Assembly: GCF_039535785.1 (NCBI RefSeq)
Contig: NZ_BAAAXV010000012.1
Coordinates: forward strand, 310,001 to 374,000
Direction: 5' to 3'
DNA length: 64,000 nt
Origin: Nonomuraea helvata
GTDB taxonomy: Bacteria > Actinomycetota > Actinomycetes > Streptosporangiales > Streptosporangiaceae
The translations under genes and the position numbers were made by a program. Below, one piece after another: positions 32,345-39,890 of this stretch; the stretch's first letter is position 1; each line of letters opens with the position of its first letter. The notes beneath the pieces were generated by a model that saw nothing but the letters and a program-made list of their open reading frames with translations, had not been told where the DNA came from and ran no database searches.

Positions 32345-32415
32345 GGCGCAGTTCGCCGGTCGCGGAGGCGGGATTGCAAATCCCGCTCGTGCGAGTTCGA
32401 CTCTCGCCTGCGTCT
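32345..32415 (+). tRNA. tRNA-Cys (GCA), weak D arm
   Basis: A 71-nt cloverleaf with acceptor GGCGCAG / CTGCGTC, anticodon stem CGGGA/TCCCG with loop TTGCAAA, T arm GCGAG-TTCGACT-CTCGC, and discriminator T, the Cys identity base. The D stem CGCC/GGAG has one mismatch and a small loop. It begins 69 bp after tRNA-Arg. Confidence 0.82.
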
Positions 32416-32429
32416 CTCCGTCCCCCGGG

Positions 32430-32458
32430 TTGACATCTTTCCGGGCTCCGCGTGTAAT
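32430..32458 (+). promoter_or_regulatory. sigma-70-type promoter of the nitroreductase-hemerythrin gene
   Basis: TTGACA (32430-32435) and TGTAAT (32453-32458) are separated by exactly 17 nt. The predicted start near 32465 gives a 5' untranslated region of about 180 nt before ATG 32643. Two tiny ORFs lie in it: 32502-32528 (8 codons) and 32533-32562 (9 codons, GTG start with AGGGGG upstream). Confidence 0.6.
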
Positions 32459-32642
32459 AGCCGTCGCGTCGCGTGACGCCGGCCCGGAGGACGGCGGCGG
32501 CATGGAGGCGCCGTATCAAGGGGGATGACGCCGTGAGTTCACACATCACCGGACGTGCCTGAGCGCACCCGGCCTGCCGCGCCTTTCTCGCGCGAGGTTC
32601 CCACGTCATCGACATCCATCCCGCCTTGGAGCGAATACACGC

Positions 32643-33464
32643 ATGCCCATTGACTTCAACCAGCAGATCATTGACGAATTCCGGGCCAACCGCGGTCAGG
32701 TCGGCGGCCCGTTCGAAGGAGCCAGGCTGCTCCTGCTGACGACCGTCGGAGCGAAGACAGGCAGGTCCCACACGACGCCGCTCGGTTACCTGCCCGACGG
32801 CGACCGCGTCCTGATCATCGCCTCCGCCGGCGGCTCGCCCCGGCACCCGGCCTGGTACCACAACCTCGTCGCCAACCCACAGGTCACCGTGGAGGACGGC
32901 GTCTTCACCTACCAGGCGAAGGCGGTCGTGCTGGAGGGTGACGAACGCGAGCGCATGTTCGCCCGCGCCGTCGAGTCCGACCCCGGATGGGGCCGCTACC
33001 AGGACACCTCCGGCCGGACCCTGCCCGTGGTGGCGCTCATCCCGGCCTTCGGCCCGCCGACCGGTCCCTTGGGCGACGCGCTCAAGCAGGTCCACGACGC
33101 CTTCCGCAGGGAGCTGGCCCGCATCCGCGCGGAGGTCGCCGCGTCGGGCCCGCGCCTGGGCGCGCAGCTGCGCGTCAACTGCCTGACCATGTGCCGCAAC
33201 CTCCACGAGCACCACTCGCGCGAGGACGGGTCCATGATCCCGGCACTGGAGGACCGGTATCCGGAGCTCGCCCCCGTCATGGCGCGGCTGCATGCCGAGC
33301 ACGAGACCGTCCAGCAACTGCTCCAGCAGCTCCAGACCCTCCTCGCCGCCGACGACGCGGACCCCGCCCTCCTCCTGGACGAGGTCAACCGCCTCACTCG
33401 GGAGGTCGAGGCGCATCTGGACTACGAGGAGGAGTACCTCGTACCTCTGCTGAACCACGGCTGA
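32643..33464 (+). CDS. deazaflavin-dependent nitroreductase / hemerythrin fusion
   Basis: A 273-residue two-domain protein. Residues 1-135 match the DDN/Rv3547-like F420-dependent nitroreductase fold (GAKTGRSHTTPLGYLPDGDR, HPAWYHNLVANPQVTVE). Residues 145-273 form a hemerythrin-like four-helix domain with HEHHSRED, HAEHE and HLDYEEE metal ligands for a di-iron site. The fusion suggests redox or oxygen/NO-linked chemistry with reduced F420. The GGAG before the ATG is somewhat distant. A long leader precedes it. Confidence 0.85.
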   Translation: MPIDFNQQIIDEFRANRGQVGGPFEGARLLLLTTVGAKTGRSHTTPLGYLPDGDRVLIIASAGGSPRHPAWYHNLVANPQVTVEDGVFTYQAKAVVLEGDERERMFARAVESDPGWGRYQDTSGRTLPVVALIPAFGPPTGPLGDALKQVHDAFRRELARIRAEVAASGPRLGAQLRVNCLTMCRNLHEHHSREDGSMIPALEDRYPELAPVMARLHAEHETVQQLLQQLQTLLAADDADPALLLDEVNRLTREVEAHLDYEEEYLVPLLNHG

Positions 33465-33504
33465 GCCCGGCTCCGCGCGGCCGCGAACGGGGCGTGGCCG
33501 TGCT

Positions 33505-34203
33505 CTACATCGCAGGGCTGACCAGTCCTGTCTGGTAAGCGATGACGACCAGCTGTGCACGGTCGCGCGCACCCAGTTTCGCCATCGCACGGCTTACATG
33601 GGTGCGCGCGGTGGCCGGGCTGAGAAACAGCTCGGCACCGATCTCGTGGTTGCTCAGGCCCTGCCCCACCAGGGCCAGGACTTCGCGCTCGCGGTCGGTC
33701 AGGACCGCGAGCCGGTCCTCCGCGGCCCGCGCGGCTGTTCGTCGCGCGGTGAACTGGCCGATGAGGCGTCGGGTGATCCGCGGCGCGAGCAGCGCCTCTC
33801 CGGCGGCGATCACCCGGATGGCATGCAGGAGCTCGGCCGGCCCGGCGTCTTTGAGCAGGAAGCCGCTGGCTCCGGCCTGCAAGGCATCGAAGACGTACTC
33901 GTCGGTGTCGTAGGTGGTGAGGATGAGGACCCGGACCTGCTCCAACCCGCGTGTCTCGGCGATCTGGGCGGTGGCTTGAATCCCGTCCATCTTGGGCATG
34001 CGGATGTCCATCAGCACGACGTCAGGGCGGGTGGCGCGGGCCCGTTCGACGGCTTCGGCGCCGTTGGTGGCCTCCCCCACCACCGTGATGTCCTCCTCGA
34101 GGTCGAGCAGGACCTTGAACCCCGATCGCACGAGGCCCTCGTCATCGGCGAGCAACACCTTGATCGGAGCGTTGCTCAACGGGGAGGTGGCCGCCGCGTT
34201 CAC
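33505..34203 (-). CDS. NarL/LuxR-family response regulator
   Basis: A 232-residue regulator. The receiver (IKVLLADDEGLVRSGFKVLL) has its phospho-acceptor Asp in DVVLMDIRMPKMDG and Lys in LLKDA. The LuxR HTH reads LTDREREVLALVGQGLSNHEIG with ARTHVSRAMAKLGARDR. The GTG at 34203 overlaps the kinase stop (GTGA), so the pair is cotranscribed and coupled. Confidence 0.92.
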   Translation of the reverse strand: MNAAATSPLSNAPIKVLLADDEGLVRSGFKVLLDLEEDITVVGEATNGAEAVERARATRPDVVLMDIRMPKMDGIQATAQIAETRGLEQVRVLILTTYDTDEYVFDALQAGASGFLLKDAGPAELLHAIRVIAAGEALLAPRITRRLIGQFTARRTAARAAEDRLAVLTDREREVLALVGQGLSNHEIGAELFLSPATARTHVSRAMAKLGARDRAQLVVIAYQTGLVSPAM

Positions 34204-35456
34204 AGGCGCGACCCGGTCGGGGCGAGGGGCAGCCTTGCCCTGACTTCGAACCCGCCGCCGGGGGTTGGCCCGGCGTCGAGTTCGCCGCCCAGCAGTTGGC
34301 AGCGCTCGCGCATGCCGACGATCCCGCGGCCGGGCTTGGCCGGGCTGCCCGTGCCGCTCGGATGCCGGGCTGGTAGGCGCGGATTGTCGGAGTCATGACC
34401 TGGCGCGGCACGGCGGCCCTCATCGGTCACGCGGATCTCCAAGGCCTCGACCCCGGGGTGCAGCGCTACCGTCACCCGAGTCGGTCCGACGTGGCGGACC
34501 ACGTTGGTGATCGATTCCTGAACGATTCGGTAGGCGGCACTTCCCACCGCGCTGGGGACCGGCGCCGCCGGCGAGGTCTCCTCGAGCTTGATGTCGAGTC
34601 CCGCCTCGCGTGCCTTCGCGGCCAGCCCGTCGACCTGCCCCAGCCCGGGGTATGGCACCCGCCCCTCGTTGTCGTCACCGTCGTCGTCACGCAGCACCCC
34701 GAGGATGGCCCGCATCTCCCGCAGTGCCCGGGAACTGGTCTGCTCGATGGCACGCAGCGCCTTGCGCGCCATTTCCGGCCGCTTGTCGAGCACGTGCGCG
34801 GTGACACCGGACTGGACGTTGATGATCGCTATGGCGTGCGCGACGGTGTCGTGGACCTCGCGCGCGATCCGGAGCCGTTCGGCGTCGACCCGCGCCCGCG
34901 CCTCCTCCTCACGAGTGCGTTCAGCCAGCTCAGCCCGCTGCTGAGCTTCTGCCGCGATGACCTGCCGGGACCGGACGGACTCGCCAAGGGCGGCGCTCAT
35001 GACGGACGCGCCGATCCGGAAGAACACCCAGCCGATGGCGGCGCGTGGCTCGATGTCGGCCGCGGCGACCAGCCAGACGATGGCCAGCACCGAGGTGCCC
35101 ACGCCGGCGATCACCAGCGACCGGCGCCCGTCGCCGTAGGCGGCCAGGGTGTACAGGGCGACGAAGAGCCCGAGCCAGCCGGGCCCGTCCGGGAAGTCGA
35201 GGCCGTAGTAGACCAAGCTGGCGAGCGCGGCGGTGACGAACACCGGCAGCGGCCACCGGCGGCGGACGGCGACGACCACACCACTCAGGATCAGCAGGAC
35301 ATATCCCAGGTTTCCAAGGTCGGTGAGGGGACGCTGTACCACCTCGCCGGCGTTGCGGACGATCGTGCCCTGCACCTGCATCACGGTGATGAAGAGCGCG
35401 AGCAACACGTCCTGCGCCAGCGCGGGCAGGCGCAACGACACGGCGCGGTGTTTCAT
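34200..35456 (-). CDS. membrane sensor histidine kinase (HisKA_3)
   Basis: A 418-residue DesK-type kinase. It has about five membrane segments in residues 10-165, a coiled coil, then the HisKA_3 helix with phospho-acceptor in REVHDTVAHAIAIINVQSG and a HATPase domain (QESITNVVRHVG, GRGIVGMRERC). It pairs with the overlapping response regulator. Targets are unknown; this kinase class often controls neighbouring membrane genes, here possibly the DUF6223 genes upstream. Confidence 0.9.
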   Translation of the reverse strand: MKHRAVSLRLPALAQDVLLALFITVMQVQGTIVRNAGEVVQRPLTDLGNLGYVLLILSGVVVAVRRRWPLPVFVTAALASLVYYGLDFPDGPGWLGLFVALYTLAAYGDGRRSLVIAGVGTSVLAIVWLVAAADIEPRAAIGWVFFRIGASVMSAALGESVRSRQVIAAEAQQRAELAERTREEEARARVDAERLRIAREVHDTVAHAIAIINVQSGVTAHVLDKRPEMARKALRAIEQTSSRALREMRAILGVLRDDDGDDNEGRVPYPGLGQVDGLAAKAREAGLDIKLEETSPAAPVPSAVGSAAYRIVQESITNVVRHVGPTRVTVALHPGVEALEIRVTDEGRRAAPGHDSDNPRLPARHPSGTGSPAKPGRGIVGMRERCQLLGGELDAGPTPGGGFEVRARLPLAPTGSRL

Positions 35457-35614
35457 GCCGCGATCCTACGGGTCGCGCGCGCGAGAACACTCCGCCCAGA
35501 TGCGCGATCGCCTACGACGACGGGCGTACCGAGGCATGAGTCGTCTACGCGGAACTGCGTAGGCGCTGCCGCCCGCTGTCGGAGGCCGCGGCCGCCTCTA
35601 CGGCGCGACGATCG

Positions 35615-36130
35615 ATCCCGTGAACCCCTTCCAGGCGCTCACTCGTCACCGGTACCTCGACCTGCATAGGCCGAGTCACCGCGCTGCACACGCTGCCGAC
35701 GCCCGCCATTCGACCGAGAGGATCCTCAATGTCAGCCCTGTTGGTGCTTGCCGCACAGGCGGCCTCGCCAGTCTGTACGACGCCGGCAGAATGCGCGGGC
35801 CAGGGTGTCGACACCTTCCTCGGGACCCCTGCGCGAATCTGGGCCAGCGTGGCCGCACTGGTGGCGCTGGGCGGCGTGGTCATCGGCTGGCTGGCGCTCC
35901 GCTCCGTCCGTCGTAGCGGCGACGGCGCGAAGAGGGTAGCCATCGCGGCTGTGGTGGTGGGGCTGATCGGCGGGCTCAACGGCGCGGTCAAACTGGCTGT
36001 CGCCGACGGCGGTCTCGGCACCGGCAACGGAGTGTTCGGGGCGGCCCTGGCCCTGGCGCTTGGGCTGGCCGGTGCGGTCCTCGGCGGACTGGCTCTGGAC
36101 CGCGCCCGCCGCACCCAGCCGAGCGGCTGA
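35615..36130 (+). repeat. copy 1 of a duplicated unit (leader plus DUF6223 gene)
   Basis: About 110 bp upstream of ATG 35729 plus the gene resemble 37025-37557. Both leaders contain ATTCGACCGA at the same distance before the start, CAGGCGCTC, CACCGG(T/C)ACCTCGAC and GCATAGGC. The unit seems to have duplicated as promoter plus gene, with a sulfotransferase gene now between the copies. Confidence 0.7.
35729..36130 (+). CDS. DUF6223 family membrane protein, copy 1
   Basis: A 133-residue membrane protein with a hydrophobic N-terminal segment or signal and three later membrane helices. Repeated glycine-rich turns (LGGVVIGWLALRSVRR, GLAGAVLGGLALDRARR) fit a small DUF6223-like protein of unknown function. 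GAGAGG precedes the ATG. It is paralogous to the gene at 37141-37557 in sequence and topology. Confidence 0.72.
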   Translation: MSALLVLAAQAASPVCTTPAECAGQGVDTFLGTPARIWASVAALVALGGVVIGWLALRSVRRSGDGAKRVAIAAVVVGLIGGLNGAVKLAVADGGLGTGNGVFGAALALALGLAGAVLGGLALDRARRTQPSG

Positions 36131-36243
36131 CCGCAGCTGTCCATCTACAAGTGTGGCTGCCCTACCCATCCGACACCTATGCCAAGGGCGTGGTCAACGT
36201 CTGCCGAAGGCGAACACCGCGGCCGCAACAGCAGGAGACTGAC

Positions 36244-36951
36244 GTGTTACACGTGATCGGCGCGGGATTCCCGCGCACCGGAACCAGATCGATGAAGGCC
36301 GCGCTGGAAAGGCTGGGATTCGGTCCCTGCTACCACATGGCCGAAATCGGGAGCAATCCCGACCACGTCGACCGGTGGCTGCCGGCCGCCTCCGGCCTGC
36401 CGCTGGACTGGCAGAGCGTGCTCAACGGCTACCGATCCACCCAGGACTGGCCGGCCAGTTTCTTCTGGCGCGAGCAGGCAGAGACGTATCCGGACGCGAA
36501 GGTCGTCCTGACCGTCCGCGATCCGCATCGCTGGTATCTCAGCATGCAGGCTCTGATCGCCACCCGCCGGGACCTGCCGCCGGACCTGCCTGAAGCGGGG
36601 GCCGCGGTACTCAGGACGATGGAGAGGCTCCGCCCGGTTCTCGACCTCATCGGAGAGTCGACCTTCGGCGACACCTGGGACTTCCAGCGCGGCATGCCCG
36701 ACGAAGAGATCGCGGTGGCGGCATTCCACCGTCACGTGGCCGTTGTCCAGAAGAGCCTGCCCGCGGATCGCCTCCTGGTGTTCGACGTCCGCGAGGGCTG
36801 GGAGCCGCTCTGCCGGTTCCTGGGCGTCGAGGCTCCCGCCGGCGAGCCGTTCCCGCACCTCAACGACTCCGAGACGATGCAGCGCGCGCTGCAACAACTG
36901 TTGACCGATGGCACCATCGACTCGGCTCTCATTTCTGGGACGCACGACTGA
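36244..36951 (+). CDS. sulfotransferase-family protein
   Basis: A 235-residue sulfotransferase fold. The 5'-phosphosulfate loop GAGFPRTGTRSMKAAL is at the N-terminus and the 3'-phosphate motif VVLTVRDPHRWYLSM near 95; the C-terminus has PFPHLND. It may transfer sulfate from PAPS to an unknown acceptor, though this family is often only loosely annotated. GTG 36244 is chosen because AGGAG lies 7 nt upstream. The second codon is TTA, the rare bldA-dependent codon. It sits between two DUF6223 copies. Confidence 0.82.
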   Translation: MLHVIGAGFPRTGTRSMKAALERLGFGPCYHMAEIGSNPDHVDRWLPAASGLPLDWQSVLNGYRSTQDWPASFFWREQAETYPDAKVVLTVRDPHRWYLSMQALIATRRDLPPDLPEAGAAVLRTMERLRPVLDLIGESTFGDTWDFQRGMPDEEIAVAAFHRHVAVVQKSLPADRLLVFDVREGWEPLCRFLGVEAPAGEPFPHLNDSETMQRALQQLLTDGTIDSALISGTHD

Positions 36952-37024
36952 ACGGCATCACCGTGCCTTTCCGCAGGGCCGTCCTGCGGAAAGGCACGGA
37001 GGCCGTCCTCGCCCCTGTCAGGGC

Positions 37025-37557
37025 GATTCCGTGAAATCCCTCTCAGGCGCTCGCGCCCGTCACCGGCACCTCGACCGGCATAGGCGATCCGCCTCGCTCC
37101 ACGCGCTGACGACACCCGTCATTCGACCGAAAGGTTCCTCATGTCCGTCCGTCACTTGCTAGCCACCGCCGCAGCGGCCCCGCTCGCAATCGTGGGGCTC
37201 GCCACACCGGCGGCCGCGCAGGTCTTGGTCCAGCCCGTCGGTGCTTACACCATGACCGCCGGGCGTCTCTGGTCCTTGGTGGCCGCGGCGCTGGGACTGG
37301 CCGGCATCGTCATCGGCGGGTTGGCTCTGGCCCGCTCCACCGGCCGCATCGGCTCCGGCACCGGGAGAAGGGGAGCCATCGTGGCCCTGGCGGCGGGACT
37401 GGCCGGCATGGTCATCGGCGGACTGGTCGTGGCCGCCGCCGAAGGCGGTCCCGGCACTGGCTACGGGATAGTCGGAGGCTACGTGGCCCTGGTGGTAGGG
37501 CTGATCGCCATGATCCTCGGCGGGCTGACCCTGACCCGCGCCCGCCGCGCCGGCTGA
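37025..37557 (+). repeat. copy 2 of the duplicated unit (leader plus DUF6223 gene)
   Basis: The leader from about 37025 to 37140 and the gene after it mirror 35615-36130, including ATTCGACCGA before the start and CAGGCGCTC further upstream. The two copies have diverged clearly, so the duplication is not recent. Confidence 0.7.
37141..37557 (+). CDS. DUF6223 family membrane protein, copy 2
   Basis: A 138-residue membrane protein with a clear signal-like N-terminus ending TPAAAQV (about residue 23) and three membrane helices, each with glycine repeats (LAGIVIGGLALARS, LAGMVIGGLVVAA, IAMILGGLTLTRARRAG). It is a paralogue of the gene at 35729. AAGG precedes the ATG with 8-nt spacing. Function is unknown. 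Confidence 0.75.
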   Translation: MSVRHLLATAAAAPLAIVGLATPAAAQVLVQPVGAYTMTAGRLWSLVAAALGLAGIVIGGLALARSTGRIGSGTGRRGAIVALAAGLAGMVIGGLVVAAAEGGPGTGYGIVGGYVALVVGLIAMILGGLTLTRARRAG

Positions 37558-37600
37558 CAGCGCGTGCGCGTCAGCCGGAGCCTGCCACGCACGCGCCCTT

Positions 37601-38767
37601 TCAACCCAGCTTCTTCAGCTTGACGGCCTGCTTGAGGAAGACGATGCCGTCGATCATGCCGAGCTGGGCCGGGTCCAGCGGGAAATAGGCGAAATCGCGG
37701 GAGACGCGCGGGTCGGGCTTCGTGATGGCCTCGGCCAGGCGGCGGGCGTCGACGAGGGAATGGTCCCACGGGAGCGTGGACAGGACGCCCTCGACGGTGT
37801 CCGGGGGCGGGGCGTCGTCGCCGACCGTGCCGAAGGCCGAGGCCAGGAAGGCGTACCGGTCGCCGAGATGCGTCGCGGTGATCGCCCCCGCGCTCCACCA
37901 CTCCAACTGCTGGTCGCCGAACGACATGACGCTCTTGTTCCGCTGCAGGTGGAGGTTGCTGGAGAAGACCAGAGCCGGGCCGCGCTCGGCGACGGCACGC
38001 AGGTTGGCGGCCATCATCGCGTCCCGCAGGGCCGACAGCCGGGTCCACCGTGCCGGGGACGCGTCGGCCATCCAGTAGTGGTAGCGGAGCAGGCCGACGG
38101 CCGTGCGCCCGTACAGTGCCGCCCGCTCCCTGTCCTCCGCGCTCAGCCGCGGCGCCTGCGTCTCGAGCAGCGCCACCAGGTCGTCGGCGATCAGCCGCAG
38201 CCGCTGGGCGTCGGCGGACTGGCCGATCGACTGCGACGGATCCATGGCCGCGGCCTCGTTCGACCACGGCTCGTCCGGGCCGAGCAGCGTGTCGAGGGTC
38301 TCGCTGGTACAGGGCAGCGGGCCGTCGAGGAGGTCGTAGAGGGCGGTGAGCGCCTGGCGCGGGCTCGCCGCCCAGTACTCCAGCGGGCCGTCGAACCCGA
38401 AGAACCGCAGCTTTTCGTCATGCTCCTCGTTGTACGCCCGCATCCATCGCACGAGCTCGCGGTTGGCCGGGAACTCGCCGAAGCTGTGGCTGAAGCCGCG
38501 TTCCATGACGCCATCGAGCGTGTCCGCGCCCGTCGTGATGTAGTCGTCGACCACGCGGCCCATGAGGCAGTCGCTCTCGATGGCGAACGACCGGTAGCCC
38601 TCGTGCTCGACCAGATGCCGGAAGATCTCGTTGCGCAGCTCGCCCAGCTCTCCCACGAAGTGCCTGGCCTCTCCCAGGCCGAGCAGCAGGGGCTTGGCGG
38701 GAAGCGACTGGAGAAATGCCGAGATGCCTGCGCCGTCGAGCGGCCGGGCCATGTCCTTGATGTCCAT
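37601..38767 (-). CDS. erythromycin esterase-like protein
   Basis: A 388-residue EreA/ChaN-like protein. The N-terminal LLLGLGEARHFVGE carries the GExxH-type motif, FAIESDCLMGR and GFSHSFGEFPANRELVRWMRAYNEE follow, and FSSNLHLQRN carries the second His region. Family members hydrolyse macrolide lactones, but most have unknown substrates. The ATG at 38767 is preferred over an upstream GTG. TACCGT lies 7 nt upstream, and an inverted repeat touches the start. Confidence 0.82.
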   Translation of the reverse strand: MDIKDMARPLDGAGISAFLQSLPAKPLLLGLGEARHFVGELGELRNEIFRHLVEHEGYRSFAIESDCLMGRVVDDYITTGADTLDGVMERGFSHSFGEFPANRELVRWMRAYNEEHDEKLRFFGFDGPLEYWAASPRQALTALYDLLDGPLPCTSETLDTLLGPDEPWSNEAAAMDPSQSIGQSADAQRLRLIADDLVALLETQAPRLSAEDRERAALYGRTAVGLLRYHYWMADASPARWTRLSALRDAMMAANLRAVAERGPALVFSSNLHLQRNKSVMSFGDQQLEWWSAGAITATHLGDRYAFLASAFGTVGDDAPPPDTVEGVLSTLPWDHSLVDARRLAEAITKPDPRVSRDFAYFPLDPAQLGMIDGIVFLKQAVKLKKLG

Positions 38768-38770
38768 GGC

Positions 38771-38788
38771 TTCAACGGTATCGTTGAA
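38771..38788. promoter_or_regulatory. TTCAAC-N6-GTTGAA inverted repeat at ere-like gene start
   Basis: A perfect 6-bp inverted repeat with a 6-nt spacer (GGTATC) begins 4 bp upstream of the start codon and overlaps the proposed -10 box. It would allow repression of a leaderless promoter by a dimeric regulator. Confidence 0.45.
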
Positions 38789-38904
38789 CACTCGGTGTAA
38801 ACTTTCTCTGGAAAACCTCCACTGCTATGGCGATGGACCTTAAATCGGCGATGCATCGGCTCGGGCGCTGCAGCCCACCGGGTCGGGCCGGGGGTCGAGG
38901 GCCT

Positions 38905-39342
38905 CTACGGCTGCTCGGGGCCCGCCACCTGATCGGCCACTCTCCCGATCCTCGCCAGCTGTGCCAGCGCGGGCCGGGAGAGTACGGCCCTGATGTCGTG
39001 CAACGCGAGGATCAGCTCCTCGAGCCCGTCGATGGGTGACTCCCGCTCCCTGTTCAGCAGGACGCCCCTGTACTCCTCCGGATTGACGGCCCCGCCGGGC
39101 AACTCGACTCCGCCGTCCTCCACCCGGAACAGCGCCGGGATGGACGTGTCCAGCGCCAGGGCGAGGGCGGTCAGCTCCGCCGCCGTGAAGGAGCGCTGGC
39201 CGCGCTCGGCCTGGTGAACGGCCTGCCGGCTCCACGGCTTGTCCAGGTAGCGCCCCAGAGCCTCGCCCAGCTCCGTGAGCGACAGCCGCCGCTCCGCGCG
39301 CAGGCGCGCGATCTGCCGGCCGATGGCCTCTTCCACCCGCAT
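38905..39342 (-). CDS. XRE-family transcriptional regulator
   Basis: A 145-residue regulator. The N-terminal HTH_3 domain (RRLSLTELGEALGRYLDKPWSRQAVHQAERGQRSFTAAEL) spans residues 15-65; the rest is an unassigned helical tail. The ATG at 39342 follows AGGGGGACGG. It diverges from the STAS gene; two overlapping palindromes lie between them, so it probably regulates itself and perhaps the STAS operon. Confidence 0.85.
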   Translation of the reverse strand: MRVEEAIGRQIARLRAERRLSLTELGEALGRYLDKPWSRQAVHQAERGQRSFTAAELTALALALDTSIPALFRVEDGGVELPGGAVNPEEYRGVLLNRERESPIDGLEELILALHDIRAVLSRPALAQLARIGRVADQVAGPEQP

Positions 39343-39354
39343 CCGTCCCCCTGG

Positions 39355-39384
39355 TGTCATTGTGGGCAATGACATAGATATGTC
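39355..39384. promoter_or_regulatory. tandem palindromes between XRE and STAS genes
   Basis: TGTCATT-N6-AATGACA (39355-39374) and GACATA-GA-TATGTC (39371-39384) are both perfect and share GACA. A further TGTC/GACA pair follows to about 39394. This is a multi-site operator of the sort used by XRE repressors. Confidence 0.55.
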
Positions 39385-39470
39385 GGCATTGACAGCGGCC
39401 TCTCGGCGGAGCTACTGTACCGCTACAGATTTACCTGTCACTTCCACCGATGACAAGCGGGTGTCGCCCC

Positions 39471-39887
39471 ATGCGAGACTTTCAATTAGAGGTGATCGGC
39501 CCGATCGGCGACTGCGCCGTGCTCAAGGTCGCGGGCGAGATCGATGTGGAGACCGCTCCCAAACTTCGGGAGCAGCTGGTGGACCTGGCGGGCAAGGGCA
39601 TCCGCCATGTCATCACCGACCTGGGCGGAGTCGACTTCCTCGACTCGACCGGCCTGGGGGTCCTGGTGGGCGGCCTCAAGCGGCAGCGCAACCACGATGG
39701 CACGCTGACCCTGGTCACCGACGCGGAGCGCATCCTGCGCGTCTTCCGGATCACGGGGCTCGTCACCGTGCTGCCTCCCCACGCCTCGGTCTCCGAGGCG
39801 ATCGCCGCGGATCCCGGCTCCCGGCGGGCGGTCGAGTCCAGGGCAGGGAGCGTCGACGAATGGTGCCGGACGCACGGCCTGTCCTGA
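39471..39887 (+). CDS. STAS-domain anti-anti-sigma factor
   Basis: A 138-residue BldG/SpoIIAA-like protein with an N-terminal STAS domain and a roughly 35-residue tail. The phosphorylation site is Ser59 in FLDSTGLGVLVGGLKR. It would bind an anti-sigma kinase when unphosphorylated; no such kinase is adjacent. ATG 39471 gives the standard N-terminus, though ATG 39450 is also possible. Codon 6 is TTA (39486-39488). A hydrolase gene follows after 3 bp, suggesting one operon. Confidence 0.85.
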   Translation: MRDFQLEVIGPIGDCAVLKVAGEIDVETAPKLREQLVDLAGKGIRHVITDLGGVDFLDSTGLGVLVGGLKRQRNHDGTLTLVTDAERILRVFRITGLVTVLPPHASVSEAIAADPGSRRAVESRAGSVDEWCRTHGLS

Positions 39888-39890
39888 TCC

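Noticed and set aside
32026..32433. Plus-strand open frame through the tRNA cluster
   Set aside because: It runs through four tRNA genes and cannot be a protein gene.
32192..32503. Minus-strand open frame through the tRNA genes
   Set aside because: It only translates the reverse of tRNA-Arg and tRNA-Cys.
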